Source: Pelosinus sp. IPA-1
Lineage (GTDB): Bacteria; Bacillota; Negativicutes; DSM-13327
Direction of reading: 5' to 3'
Length of the DNA: 64,000 bases
Assembly (NCBI RefSeq): GCF_030269905.1
Contig: NZ_BSVC01000002.1
Location: 583,481-647,480, forward strand
Shown here: piece by piece, positions 26,523 to 35,972 of the stretch
Position numbering within the stretch: the stretch's first letter is position 1
How the letters are laid out: each line of letters starts with the position of its first letter
Position numbers and translations under genes: made by a program
Notes under the pieces: generated by a model
Database searches by the model: none
Told to the model about the DNA's origin: nothing
What the model saw: only the letters and a program-made list of their open reading frames with translations

Positions 26523-28063
26523 TGAAAAATGCAATTGGACGTGAAATACCTGAAAATATTCCTGGCATTGGAAAAGTTAAGCCTTTTGCGGGTGCCTTTG
26601 CTACAAAGCCAGACATGAATAGGCAAGCACCTAGTGTCAAAGGTGTGCGCCCTACAGATAATAAACTAGTAGATAATTTAGTAGACGTATTTAAAAAGAT
26701 ACCAGTAACAGATGGTATGACATTATCTTTCCACCACCATTTTAGAAATGGAGATGGAGTTGTTAATATGGTATTAGCAACAGCTGCCCAGTTAGGATTA
26801 AAAAATCTGAAAGTGGCGTTAAGTTCTGTTTTTCCTGTTCACGCACCAATGATCGAACATGTAAAAAATGGTGTTGTAACGGCACTAGATACCAACTATA
26901 TGTCCGGTCCAGTTGCACAGGCAGTATCACGCGGTTTATTTGAAAAACCAGTAGTATTGCGCACCCATGGTGGACGTGGACGGGCCATTGAGAGTGGACA
27001 GCTTAAAATCGATGTTGCTTTTATTGCTGCACCTGCAGCGGATGAATACGGAAATTTGAATGGCGTCCAAGGACCTGCCGCTTGTGGATCATTAGGGTAT
27101 GCATTTCCTGATGCCCAATATGCGGATCATGTAGTGGCTGTTACGGATTTTCTTGGAGAATATCCTTTATCCCCTATTTCAATACCACAAACCCGGGTAG
27201 ATTATGTAGTAAAAGTGGATTGTGTTGGTGATCCAAAGGGAATTGTATCGGGCACAACTCGCATTACCAAAGATCCAGTTGGGCTTAAAATTGCGGAAAC
27301 GGCAGCAAAAGTCATTCAGGCTACTGGACTTTTGAAAGATGGTTTCGCCTTCCAAACAGGAGCAGGTGGTGCTTCTTTAGCGACAGCTTCCATTGTACGC
27401 AAAATGATGGAGAAAGATAATATTGTAGGTAGTTTTGCCTTAGGTGGTATTACAGGCTATATGGTAGACATGTTGGAAAAAGGATTATTCAAAAAACTAA
27501 TGGATGTTCAAGGTTTTGACTTAGAAGCCATTCGTTCGATAGCAGAAAATCCAAACCACTTGGAAGTTGGTGCCGATTTTTATGCCAGCCCTTTTAACGC
27601 AGGTTGTGCAGTTAATAAGCTAGATGTGGTAATCTTAGGCGCTACTGAAATGGATACTGATTTTAATGTAAACGTAGTTACTGGTTCTGATGGTGTCATT
27701 ATGGGGGGCTCAGGTGGTCATGCGGATGCAGCAGCTGGTGCAAAAGTAACTATTGTTGTGGCGAACTTATTGCGCGGCCGTTTGCCAATTATTGTGGACA
27801 AAGTGCTGACTGCTACTACGCCTGGTGAGACCATTGACATTCTTGTTACAGAACGGGGTGTGGCAGTCAATCCTAGAAGAGTCGATCTAAGGGAAAGGTT
27901 AGTTGCGGCTGGCCTACCTGTTAAAGATATAAGCGAACTAAAACAATTAGCAGAGAAAATAGCAGGAACACCTAAAAACTTAAAAACGGGAGAAAATATT
28001 GTTGCGGTGGTAGAGTATCGTGATGGCACAATTATTGATGTTGTGCGTCAAGTGGAGGCCTAA
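26522..28063 (+). CDS. citF: Citrate/citramalate lyase alpha subunit (acyl-ACP transferase)
   Basis: 513 residues. Transfers the acetyl group of the acetyl-carrier protein to citrate or citramalate. Typical CitF segments are DGMTLSFHHHFRNGD, LRTHGGRGRAIESGQL, AFIAAPAADEYGN and GSDGVIMGGSGGHADAAAGA. The start overlaps citE by one base. It is followed two bases later by the lyase ligase. Confidence 0.95.
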   Translation: MKNAIGREIPENIPGIGKVKPFAGAFATKPDMNRQAPSVKGVRPTDNKLVDNLVDVFKKIPVTDGMTLSFHHHFRNGDGVVNMVLATAAQLGLKNLKVALSSVFPVHAPMIEHVKNGVVTALDTNYMSGPVAQAVSRGLFEKPVVLRTHGGRGRAIESGQLKIDVAFIAAPAADEYGNLNGVQGPAACGSLGYAFPDAQYADHVVAVTDFLGEYPLSPISIPQTRVDYVVKVDCVGDPKGIVSGTTRITKDPVGLKIAETAAKVIQATGLLKDGFAFQTGAGGASLATASIVRKMMEKDNIVGSFALGGITGYMVDMLEKGLFKKLMDVQGFDLEAIRSIAENPNHLEVGADFYASPFNAGCAVNKLDVVILGATEMDTDFNVNVVTGSDGVIMGGSGGHADAAAGAKVTIVVANLLRGRLPIIVDKVLTATTPGETIDILVTERGVAVNPRRVDLRERLVAAGLPVKDISELKQLAEKIAGTPKNLKTGENIVAVVEYRDGTIIDVVRQVEA

Positions 28064-28065
28064 TT

Positions 28066-29115
28066 ATGTTATGGGGTAATATAGAGGAGCGAGTGATTAA
28101 TCTCAATAATGAGAGACAGGTCACCGCCGTAAGGGAATTCTTATCCCGGTTTTCACTGACTTTTAACGAAAAAGTAGATTATACTATGGCTTTATATAAA
28201 GAAGATAAGATCGTGGCTACAGGTTCTTTGTCAGGAGAAATATTGAGAAATATCGCCATTGACGAATCCCTGCAGGGAGAGGGTTTGACATCTGCGGTAA
28301 TCAGTCATTTAATGCAGGAAGCAGGACGGCGTGGCATTTATCACTATTTCATTTTCACCAAACCGGATAAAGCACATTTGTTTAAAGAATTAGGTTTCAA
28401 GGAAATAGCTAGGGCTCTGCCTTTCGCAGTCCTATTGGAATCTGGTATTGGATCAATTACTACCTATTGTAAGGAATTGGCTGCTCAGGCGGCCAATTTA
28501 CCTGCAGGGAATCGGGCAGCTTTAGTGGTAAATTGTAATCCTTTTACTTTAGGGCATCAGGCGGTTATTGCAAAAGCAGCCAAAGAAAATGCAGCTGTTA
28601 TTGTATTGGTAGTAAGTGAGGAAGGTTCCTTGTTTCCTTTTGATGTTCGCTTTCGCCTGGTAAAGGAAGGATTGGCTGCTTATGATAATATAATGGTTAT
28701 TCCTGGCGGTAAATATATTGTATCTGCCGCAACCTTCCCTGGTTACTTTACAAGGGGAGATGAAACGGTAACAGCGCAAACTAGACTCGATGTTACTGTA
28801 TTTGCTCAATATATAGCGCCAGCTATGGGCATTACCCGCCGGTATGTGGGAGATGAACCTTATTGTGCGGTAACAAGAGCATATAATGAAGCAATGCTCT
28901 CTATTTTACCAACTTATCATATTGATGTCCTCGAAATGCCAAGGATTGCCATTCAAGGCAGTATTGTAAGTGCCTCTAGAGTACGGGAACTTATCAGACA
29001 AGATGGATGGGAAGAAATAAGAACTTTAGTACCTGAGACTACCTATCAATATTTACGTTCACCGGCAGCCACCCCAATTATAGAGAAAATAAAGGCCAGT
29101 GCATCACGACATTGA
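28066..29115 (+). CDS. citC: [Citrate (pro-3S)-lyase] ligase
   Basis: Acetylates the thiol arm of the carrier protein with acetate and ATP, activating the lyase. 349 residues: an N-terminal GNAT-like domain (about 20-125, LRNIAIDESLQGEGLTSAVI) and a C-terminal nucleotidyltransferase domain starting VVNCNPFTLGHQAVI with a later GSIVSASRVREL (ISAS-type motif). It ends the lyase operon. A promoter region for aspA follows. Confidence 0.94.
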   Translation: MLWGNIEERVINLNNERQVTAVREFLSRFSLTFNEKVDYTMALYKEDKIVATGSLSGEILRNIAIDESLQGEGLTSAVISHLMQEAGRRGIYHYFIFTKPDKAHLFKELGFKEIARALPFAVLLESGIGSITTYCKELAAQAANLPAGNRAALVVNCNPFTLGHQAVIAKAAKENAAVIVLVVSEEGSLFPFDVRFRLVKEGLAAYDNIMVIPGGKYIVSAATFPGYFTRGDETVTAQTRLDVTVFAQYIAPAMGITRRYVGDEPYCAVTRAYNEAMLSILPTYHIDVLEMPRIAIQGSIVSASRVRELIRQDGWEEIRTLVPETTYQYLRSPAATPIIEKIKASASRH

Positions 29116-29171
29116 GAAGGTTATTTTCTCTTATTAGAATAGAATGAATTTTGTAATTAATTGAGAGAATA

Positions 29172-29203
29172 TTGTATACAAAATACATATGCCATGCTAT
29201 AAT
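29172..29203 (+). promoter_or_regulatory. aspA promoter region with GntR-type palindrome
   Basis: A perfect TATAAT lies at 29198-29203. TTGTATACAA at 29172-29181 is a 10-bp palindrome overlapping the expected -35 zone, of the kind bound by several FadR-type GntR repressors. No good -35 hexamer is present, consistent with a regulated promoter. Confidence 0.45.
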
Positions 29204-29234
29204 AAGGTGAAAAAACTAGTGGAGGTGCTGTATT

Positions 29235-30638
29235 GTGCGTTTAGAGCATGATTTTCTTGGCGAAATTGAAATAAAAGATGAAGTTTATTACGGAGTACAA
29301 ACAACTAGAGCATTAGAAAACTTTGTGATTACTGGACATAGATTAAATGATGATTTTATCGTTTCCTTTGGTATTGTAAAGGCGGCAGCGGCCAAAGCGA
29401 ATATGAAAACTGGACGTATGCCTAGCAGAATTGGTAATGCCATCGTACAAGCTGCAGAAGAAATCATTGCAGGCAAATTACATGATCAATTCGTCGTTGA
29501 TTGTATTCAAGGTGGAGCAGGTACATCCATGAATATGAATGCCAACGAAGTAATTGCTAATCGTGCCCTTGAAATTTTAGGTGAGAAAAAAGGGGATTAT
29601 GCTCTGATTTCACCTAATAATCATGTAAATATGGCTCAATCTACAAACGACGTAATGCCAACAGCTATGCGTATTTGTACAATTACAAAAGCAAAAAAAC
29701 TAATTGCTGCGTTAGAAGAAATGGAAGCTACCTTTACAGCAAAAGGTGATAGCTTTAATCATATTTTAAAAATGGGACGTACTCATTTGCAAGATGCTGT
29801 GCCCATTACTTTAGGTCAGGAATTTTACGCATATGCCCAAGCCACAAAGCGGGCGGTTAAAAGGGTTAAAGAAAATGTGCGGAATATGCATTTTGTAAAT
29901 ATGGGAGCGACGGCAGTTGGTACGGGCCTAAATGCAGAACCTGAATATATTAAATATGTAGTAGAAGAACTTTCTAAGCTAACAGGTGAAGAGATTCAAT
30001 CCGCTATTGATTTAGTGGATGCTACTCAAAATACAGATCAAATTGCTGAGTTTTCAGGTGCCTTGAAGGTCACTGCGTTAGCATTCTGTAAAATTGCTAA
30101 TGACATTAGGCTTATGGCATCAGGTCCCCGTTGTGGATTAGGGGAACTATCCTTGCCGGCGAAACAACCTGGATCTTCTATTATGCCTGGGAAAGTAAAT
30201 CCTGTTATTCCCGAAACAGTGAACCAAGTAGCTTACCAAGTTATGGGCAATGATTTAGCGATTAGCCAGGCTGTAGAAAATGGACAGTTTGAACTTAATG
30301 TTATGGAGCCAGTAATGGCATATAACCTTTTTAATTCCTTAACCATCTTAACGAATGTAATTAATACTTTTAATTACAAATGTGTGAAAGATATTGAAGC
30401 CAATGAAGAGCGTTGCCGTGAAATGATTGATAAGAGTGTTGGCATCGTTACCGCATTATTACCTCATATCGGTTATGAACAATCTTCAATGATTGCAAAA
30501 GAGGCGTTAAAAACAGGAACTTCTGTTAGAGAGTTAGTTATTTCTAAAAAGTTACTTACCGCAGATCAATTAGAAATTATTTTATCGCCAGGTGAAATGA
30601 CACAACCAGGTATAGCCGGTAAACAATTTTTAAAATAG
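29235..30638 (+). CDS. aspA: Aspartate ammonia-lyase
   Basis: Converts aspartate to fumarate and ammonia. 467 residues. Aspartase/fumarase superfamily signatures are GAGTSMNMNANEVIANRA, HVNMAQSTNDVMPTA, GRTHLQDAVPIT and the flexible catalytic loop GSSIMPGKVNPVIPE. A GTG start follows GGAGGTGCTGTATT. The aspartase call over class II fumarase rests on the N-terminal DFLGEIEI-DEVYYGVQT form and context. It links asparaginase and aspartate uptake to fumarate, the acceptor for the reductase at 32.6 kb. Confidence 0.93.
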   Translation: MRLEHDFLGEIEIKDEVYYGVQTTRALENFVITGHRLNDDFIVSFGIVKAAAAKANMKTGRMPSRIGNAIVQAAEEIIAGKLHDQFVVDCIQGGAGTSMNMNANEVIANRALEILGEKKGDYALISPNNHVNMAQSTNDVMPTAMRICTITKAKKLIAALEEMEATFTAKGDSFNHILKMGRTHLQDAVPITLGQEFYAYAQATKRAVKRVKENVRNMHFVNMGATAVGTGLNAEPEYIKYVVEELSKLTGEEIQSAIDLVDATQNTDQIAEFSGALKVTALAFCKIANDIRLMASGPRCGLGELSLPAKQPGSSIMPGKVNPVIPETVNQVAYQVMGNDLAISQAVENGQFELNVMEPVMAYNLFNSLTILTNVINTFNYKCVKDIEANEERCREMIDKSVGIVTALLPHIGYEQSSMIAKEALKTGTSVRELVISKKLLTADQLEIILSPGEMTQPGIAGKQFLK

Positions 30639-30660
30639 CTAGATGATAGGATGAATTATA

Positions 30661-30712
30661 TTTGCGGTCAAAAGGGATACTTACTGTAGTGGTAGTACTT
30701 TTTGACCGCAAA
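30661..30712 (+). terminator. Hairpin after aspA
   Basis: TTTGCGGTCAAAAG (30661-30674) is complementary to a block ending TTTTTGACCGCAAA (to 30712), with a 24-base loop. The following sequence is only moderately T-rich. Confidence 0.6.
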
Positions 30713-30793
30713 TTTGTAATATTTAAGTGACATTGGTCAAAATGCCGCCAGGTAGCCATGGAAATTAAACATTTCTTCGTTGCTATGGTAGAA

Positions 30794-30872
30794 ATTACAT
30801 AACGCAAATATTCTATAAATTTTATCTTATCATAGCAATTAAGTGGTTTACCTGAAAAGTTTGTGATATAAT
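30794..30872 (+). promoter_or_regulatory. Promoter region of the fumarase/mesaconase genes with shared element
   Basis: TATAAT at 30867-30872 is a likely -10. Upstream, 30794-30822 contains TTACATAACGCAAATATTCT then ATAAATT, nearly identical to a block before the methylmalonyl-CoA decarboxylase operon (56986-57016). A common regulator is suggested. Confidence 0.45.
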
Positions 30873-30902
30873 ACACTTGTATATTAGAATAGGGGGATGA
30901 GC

Positions 30903-31748
30903 ATGCGTACAATTGAGGTAGAGCAAATTACTCAGGCGATAGCAAAGATGTGCATGGATGCTTGCTATTATTTATCCGAGGACGTTTATGATGCGTTAGT
31001 GTCAGCTGGAAGAAAAGAAGAATCAGCCCTTGGTAAGGAAATTATTGGGAAATTAGTGGAAAATGCTAATATTTCTAAAAATGAACAAAGACCTATCTGC
31101 CAAGATACTGGCATGACAGTAATATTTATGGAAGTAGGACAAGATGTTCATTTTGTAGGTGGTAGTTTAGAAGAGGCAGTAAATGCTGGTGTTGCTAAAG
31201 GCTATACTGAAGGCTATTTACGTAAATCAGTTGTTGGCGAACCTTTATTTAACCGTAAAAATACAACCAACAATACCCCTGCTATATTACATACTAGCAT
31301 TGTTCCTGGGGACAAAGTTAAAATTAAATTAGCACCAAAAGGTTTCGGTAGTGAAAATAAGGGTGCTTTAAAAATGCTAGTACCTGCTGACGGTATAGAA
31401 GGTGTAAAAAAAGTCGTTCTTGATACAGTAAGAACAGCTGGGCCTAATGCCTGTCCTCCGATGGTCATTGGTGTTGGTATTGGTGGTACCATGGAAAAAG
31501 CTACAATACTAGCTAAAAAAGCGTTATTACGTTCCGTGAATAAACGCAATGAAAATCCTGATTATGCCAAATTAGAAGAAGAGCTGCTAGAAATGGTTAA
31601 TAAAACGGGCGTAGGCCCTCAAGGCTTGGGTGGCGTAACGACTGCATTGGCAGTAAATGTTGAATATTTTGCTACCCACATTGCTGGATTACCAGTTGCT
31701 GTTAATATTAACTGCCATGCCACACGGCATGCTGAAGTTGAACTGTAG
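30903..31748 (+). CDS. Class I fumarase / mesaconase, alpha subunit
   Basis: 281 residues, N-terminal half of a two-subunit [4Fe-4S] hydro-lyase (TtdA/FumA-alpha type). The cluster cysteines are in PICQDTGMTVIFMEVG, NACPPMVIGVGIGGTMEKA and NINCHATRH. ATG 30903 has AGGGGG seven bases upstream; the in-frame ATG at 30897 is too close to it. Class I enzymes of this type hydrate fumarate to malate, and some hydrate mesaconate to (S)-citramalate. The methylaspartate genes upstream make mesaconase activity likely, while aspA next door makes fumarase likely; both may apply. Confidence 0.9.
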   Translation: MRTIEVEQITQAIAKMCMDACYYLSEDVYDALVSAGRKEESALGKEIIGKLVENANISKNEQRPICQDTGMTVIFMEVGQDVHFVGGSLEEAVNAGVAKGYTEGYLRKSVVGEPLFNRKNTTNNTPAILHTSIVPGDKVKIKLAPKGFGSENKGALKMLVPADGIEGVKKVVLDTVRTAGPNACPPMVIGVGIGGTMEKATILAKKALLRSVNKRNENPDYAKLEEELLEMVNKTGVGPQGLGGVTTALAVNVEYFATHIAGLPVAVNINCHATRHAEVEL

Positions 31749-31762
31749 GAGGTGTAGAGAAA

Positions 31763-32320
31763 ATGGCAGAAGTAAAACGTATTACCACTCCATTAACAAA
31801 AGAAATGGCTCGTTCCTTAAAAGCTGGTGATAGTGTTCTAATTACTGGAACTATATATAGTGCTCGTGATGCAGCCCATAAGGTTATGACAGAAGCATTA
31901 GATCGTGGTGAGAAATTGCCTGTAGATTTTACAAATCAGATTGTATATTATCTAGGACCTACACCAGCTAAACCTGGAGATCCTATTGGTTCAGCTGGTC
32001 CGACCACTGCTGGCCGCATGGATAAATATACGCCACAAATGATCGAACAAGGTCTTAGTGGTATGATTGGTAAAGGCTATCGCTCTCCAGAAGTCGTGGA
32101 AGCGATGAAAAAGAACAGTACTGTTTTCATGGTAGCCATTGGCGGAGCAGCAGCACTAATCGCAAAAACCATTAAAGCTTATGAAGTGTTAGCATATCCT
32201 GAGCTAGGTGCGGAAGCGTTAGCTAAACTAACTGTGGAAGACTTCCCTGCAATCGTAGCGATTGACTGTGATGGCAACAATTATTATGAAGAAGGTCAAA
32301 AACCTTACCGCAAAATATAG
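31763..32320 (+). CDS. Class I fumarase / mesaconase, beta subunit
   Basis: 185-residue C-terminal half of the hydro-lyase (TtdB/FumA-beta type), 14 bases after the alpha gene with GGAGGTGTAGAGAAA before the ATG. Family segments are LKAGDSVLITGTIYSARDAAHK, YYLGPTPAKPGDPIGSAGPTTAGRMD and MIGKGYRS. It forms the active site together with the iron-sulfur alpha subunit. Confidence 0.92.
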   Translation: MAEVKRITTPLTKEMARSLKAGDSVLITGTIYSARDAAHKVMTEALDRGEKLPVDFTNQIVYYLGPTPAKPGDPIGSAGPTTAGRMDKYTPQMIEQGLSGMIGKGYRSPEVVEAMKKNSTVFMVAIGGAAALIAKTIKAYEVLAYPELGAEALAKLTVEDFPAIVAIDCDGNNYYEEGQKPYRKI

Positions 32321-32396
32321 TAATTGCTATTGTTAGTAAATATATCGGTTTGTACTAGGACAAGCTAACTATCGTTAGCACTTTTTAGAATCTCTG

Positions 32397-32466
32397 TATT
32401 GCGGGAGTACCTTAGTGGATACCTGCGGTGGTGCAAGTAGCTACTAAGGTGCTCCCGCAATATTAA
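32397..32466 (+). terminator. Long hairpin after the fumarase/mesaconase genes
   Basis: TATTGCGGGAGTACCTTAGT (32397-32416) pairs with a block ACTAAGGTGCTCCCGCAATA ending at 32462, with one mismatch and a 26-base loop. No T-run follows. Nothing else is recognised in the 303 bases before sdhC. Confidence 0.55.
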
Positions 32467-32623
32467 TCAAACTTAATAATTGGAAATGATTATTTGCGAA
32501 TAATTTCACAGTTGTTAAAAAACCAATGAAGGAAAAACCAGACTAGCGTCGAAATAGCATTATTTGTACAGTATGTTGGCAATCTTATATGTCAACTATG
32601 TAAATATTACAGGAGGTAAAAGC

Positions 32624-33238
32624 ATGAACAATTTAGATTTTTGGATCCGTCGTATTCATTCTCTTTCAGGTGTTGTCGCAATCGGTGCATTTTTATTGGA
32701 GCATATATTTACTGTTTCAACAGTAATTGGGGGGCCAGCTAACTTTGATAAGTCAGTAGCGGCACTTGCCTCTATGCCGTTTTTGGTTCCAATTGAAATT
32801 ATCGCTATCGGCTTACCTATCGCATTCCACGGTATACTAGGTGTGGTATATGCTTTAAAAGCGAAAAATAATCCTACTCAGTATGGGTATTGGAACAACT
32901 GGATGTTCTACTTACAACGTATAACTGCTTATATTGCCTTTGTTTTTATTATCTGGCATGTATGGACTTTACGTATTGTCGGTAAGGCAATGGGTGGTCA
33001 TCTGATTGGCTACGACTTTATGCATAAAGTATTGTCTGATCCTCTAACTTTTGCTTTATATGTAATTGGACTATTATCTTCCATTTTCCATTTTACCAAT
33101 GGTTTATGGGGTTTCTCAATTACTTGGGGCATTGTTGCAGGACCGCGTGGACAACGTATCGTAAGCATTGCAACTATGGCATTATTTGTACTCATTTCAA
33201 GTGTAGGGCTTACTGCTCTTACGCACTTTGTGAAATAA
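32624..33238 (+). CDS. sdhC: Succinate dehydrogenase/fumarate reductase cytochrome b subunit (B558 family)
   Basis: 204-residue membrane anchor with five hydrophobic helices and histidines placed to bind two hemes (IRRIHSLSG, LLEHIFTV, IAFHGILG, IIWHVWTL, SIFHFTNGLW), like the Bacillus SdhC and Wolinella FrdC type. ATG 32624 has CAGGAGGTAAAAGC upstream; the open frame reaches 32564 but crosses that ribosome site. Gene order C-A-B is typical of this class. In a fermenter it most likely works as a menaquinol:fumarate reductase. Confidence 0.93.
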   Translation: MNNLDFWIRRIHSLSGVVAIGAFLLEHIFTVSTVIGGPANFDKSVAALASMPFLVPIEIIAIGLPIAFHGILGVVYALKAKNNPTQYGYWNNWMFYLQRITAYIAFVFIIWHVWTLRIVGKAMGGHLIGYDFMHKVLSDPLTFALYVIGLLSSIFHFTNGLWGFSITWGIVAGPRGQRIVSIATMALFVLISSVGLTALTHFVK

Positions 33239-33260
33239 TTAAAAGTAAGGAGAGAGCTTA

Positions 33261-35012
33261 GTGAAAAAGAAAATTATAGTTGTTGGCGGCGGTTTATCCG
33301 GCCTCATGGCAACACTTAAAATTTGTGAAGCTGGCGGAGAAGTAGAATTATTCTCGTATTGCCCCGTAAAACGTTCTCATTCCCTTTGTGCACAAGGCGG
33401 TATGAATGCTTGTATGGATACAAAGGGTGAAAATGATACTATCCATGAACACTTTGATGATACTGTTTATGGTGGTGACTTCCTTGCTGACCAGACTGCA
33501 ATAAAAGGCATGTGTGAAGCCGCTCCAAAATTAATTAAAATGTTCGATCGTATGGGCGTTACATTTACTCGTACACCAGAAGGTTTACTTGACCTTCGTA
33601 ATTTTGGTGGTCAGAAAAATAAACGTACTTTGTTTTCTGGCTCCACAACAGGTCAGCAACTTCTTTATGCTCTTGACGAACAAGTTCGTGCATGGGAAGT
33701 AAAAGGTGCTGTTAAGAAATATGAATTCTGGGAATTCATTAAAATTATTAAAAATAAAGAAAACGTTTGCCGCGGTGTCGTAGCACAAGACATGAATTCT
33801 ATGGCAATCAAAGCTTTCCGTGCTGATACGGTTATTCTTGCAACAGGCGGTCCTGGTATGGTATTCGGTAGATGTACTGCTTCGACAATCTGTAATGGCT
33901 CAGCAGTATCTGCTGTATATCAGCAAGGCGCTCTTATTGGTAACCCTGAATTTATTCAGATTCATCCAACAGCTATTCCTGGTTCCGATAAAAACCGTTT
34001 GATGTCTGAAGCTTGCCGTGGTGAAGGCGGACGAGTTTGGGTATATAAAGATGGTAAACCATGGTACTTCTTAGAAGAAATGTACCCTGCATATGGCAAC
34101 CTTGTACCTCGTGACGTGGCATCTCGCGCTATCTACGATGTATGCGTAAATCAAAAACTTGGTATTAATGGTGAAAACAAAGTATATCTTGATCTTTCTC
34201 ATATTCCAGCAGATTACCTTGAACGTAAATTAGGCGGTATTTTGGAAATTTATACGGAATTCGTTGGCGATGACCCACGTAAAGTTCCAATGCAAATTTA
34301 TCCATCCGTTCATTATTCCATGGGCGGTATCTGGGTAGATACAAAACATAACACAAACATTCCTGGTCTTATGGCATCTGGTGAATGTGATTATCAATAT
34401 CACGGTGCAAACCGTCTTGGTGCAAACTCACTTCTTTCTGCTGCTTATTCTGGTACTGTTTCCGGTCCGGAAGCTATGCGCTGGGCTAAAGAAGGAGAAA
34501 AAGGCTCAGAACTTACTGATGAAGATTTAGCAAAAGCAGCAAAAGAGTGCCAAGAAGAATATGATGCTATCTTAAAAATGGATGGATCAGAAAATGCGCA
34601 TCAGCTTCACCATGAACTTGGTGATTTAATGAACCAATACGTTACCATTGAACGTGTGAACAAAGACCTTGATTATTGTTTCGATGAAGTAAAGAAAATT
34701 CTTAAACGTTGGGACAATATCCGTGTAGACGATAAATCAAACTGGGCGAACCAAGAAGGTATGTTCGCAAGACAGCTTCGTAATATGATTATTTACGCTT
34801 TAGTTGTAACCAAAGCAGCACGTATGCGTGATGAAAGCCGTGGTGCTCACTACAAACGCGAATTTCCAACCCGTGATGACGAACGCTTTATGAAAATCAC
34901 AGTCGCTGAGTATGACCAGGCAACAGCAGAGCCTAAGATCAGTTATGCTGATTTTGATCATTCATTAGTTAAACCCCGTCCTCGTAACTATGCTGTTGCT
35001 AAGAAAGAGTAA
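33261..35012 (+). CDS. sdhA: Succinate dehydrogenase/fumarate reductase flavoprotein
   Basis: 583-residue catalytic subunit. FAD-binding GGGLSGLMATLKICEAG at the N-terminus; the covalent-FAD histidine is His40 in RSHSLCAQGGMNA. Active-site segments are IQIHPTAIPG, LMSEACRGEGGRVW (catalytic Arg region) and HYSMGGIWVD. GANRLGANSLLSA matches the C-terminal FAD site. GTG start, preceded by AAGGAGAGAGCTTA. Reduces fumarate from aspartase to succinate, which then feeds propionate formation. Confidence 0.95.
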   Translation: MKKKIIVVGGGLSGLMATLKICEAGGEVELFSYCPVKRSHSLCAQGGMNACMDTKGENDTIHEHFDDTVYGGDFLADQTAIKGMCEAAPKLIKMFDRMGVTFTRTPEGLLDLRNFGGQKNKRTLFSGSTTGQQLLYALDEQVRAWEVKGAVKKYEFWEFIKIIKNKENVCRGVVAQDMNSMAIKAFRADTVILATGGPGMVFGRCTASTICNGSAVSAVYQQGALIGNPEFIQIHPTAIPGSDKNRLMSEACRGEGGRVWVYKDGKPWYFLEEMYPAYGNLVPRDVASRAIYDVCVNQKLGINGENKVYLDLSHIPADYLERKLGGILEIYTEFVGDDPRKVPMQIYPSVHYSMGGIWVDTKHNTNIPGLMASGECDYQYHGANRLGANSLLSAAYSGTVSGPEAMRWAKEGEKGSELTDEDLAKAAKECQEEYDAILKMDGSENAHQLHHELGDLMNQYVTIERVNKDLDYCFDEVKKILKRWDNIRVDDKSNWANQEGMFARQLRNMIIYALVVTKAARMRDESRGAHYKREFPTRDDERFMKITVAEYDQATAEPKISYADFDHSLVKPRPRNYAVAKKE

Positions 35013-35029
35013 GAAGGAGGTAAATAATA

Positions 35030-35788
35030 ATGGCAGAAACAAAGAAAAAAGTACATTTTATTATAGAAAGACAAGATGGTCCTCATTCCCAACCTTATAC
35101 AGAAGAGTTTGAAGTTGACTATCGCCCTGCGCTTAATGTTGTTGCATCTCTTATGGAGATTCAAAAGAACCCTGTAACAAAAGACGGCAAAAAGACAACT
35201 GCTGTTGTTTGGGAATGTAATTGTCTGGAAAAAGTTTGTGGCGCTTGCATGATGGTCATCAACGGTAAAGCACAACAGGCATGTGCTGCTCTAATTGATC
35301 ATCTAGAACAACCAATTCGTTTGAGTGCTGCTAGAACCTTCCCTGTTATCCGTGACCTTGCGATTGACCGTTCGGTAATGTTTGATAGTTTAAAACGTAT
35401 ACACGGATGGGTAGATGTAGATGGAACTTGGGAAGTCCATAATGATGCTCCGCGTCAGAATCCAAAAACTGCAACTACCGCTTATGAGATTTCTCGTTGC
35501 ATGACTTGCGGTTGTTGCATGCATGCTTGTCCAAATGTAAATCAGGGCTCTGAGTTCATTGGGCCTGCTCCTATTGCACAAGCACACCTCTTTAATCTGC
35601 ACCCAATTGGTGAATATCAGAAAGAAGAGCGCTTGGATGCATTGATGGAAAAAGGCGGCTTAGCAAGTTGCGGTAATAGCCAAAACTGCGTAAAAGCATG
35701 TCCGAAAGAGATTAAATTGACTGAGTATATCGCAAAACTGAATCGTGATACAAATAAGCAAGCACTGAAGAGCTTATTTAATAAATAA
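35030..35788 (+). CDS. sdhB: Succinate dehydrogenase/fumarate reductase iron-sulfur subunit
   Basis: 252 residues. The [2Fe-2S] motif is CNCLEKVCGACMMVINGKAQQAC. The ferredoxin-like half has CMTCGCCMHACP and CVKACPKE for the [4Fe-4S] and [3Fe-4S]-type clusters. Passes electrons between the cytochrome b and flavoprotein subunits. AAGAAGGAGGTAAATAATA precedes the ATG, and the operon ends at the hairpin that follows. Confidence 0.94.
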   Translation: MAETKKKVHFIIERQDGPHSQPYTEEFEVDYRPALNVVASLMEIQKNPVTKDGKKTTAVVWECNCLEKVCGACMMVINGKAQQACAALIDHLEQPIRLSAARTFPVIRDLAIDRSVMFDSLKRIHGWVDVDGTWEVHNDAPRQNPKTATTAYEISRCMTCGCCMHACPNVNQGSEFIGPAPIAQAHLFNLHPIGEYQKEERLDALMEKGGLASCGNSQNCVKACPKEIKLTEYIAKLNRDTNKQALKSLFNK

Positions 35789-35800
35789 GCTGTAAGGTGA

Positions 35801-35846
35801 GAAGAAAATCTACATTGTATCTTTGGATACAATGTAGATTTTTCTT
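35801..35846 (+). terminator. Terminator of the sdhCAB operon
   Basis: AAAATCTACATTGTATC (35805-35821) pairs with GATACAATGTAGATTTTT (35826-35843), followed by CTTTT. Confidence 0.9.
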
Positions 35847-35857
35847 TTACAAGGTTC

Positions 35858-35886
35858 TTGACATAATAAAGTCATTATGTTATTAT
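35858..35886 (+). promoter_or_regulatory. Upstream promoter of the tRNA cluster
   Basis: TTGACA (35858-35863), 17 bases, TATTAT (35881-35886). First of two tandem housekeeping promoters before the tRNA genes. Confidence 0.6.
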
Positions 35887-35972
35887 AGTTAAGTGAGTTA
35901 AGGGTGATCAAGACAAAACTTGATTACAACTAATTTATGAGTGGAAGAAAGAAAACTTCTTAAAAAAAGATG

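Noticed and set aside
32480..32530. Possible Rex-type site before sdhC (TTGTTAA near 32511)
   Set aside because: Only one half of the TTGTTAA-N4-TTAACAA dyad is present.
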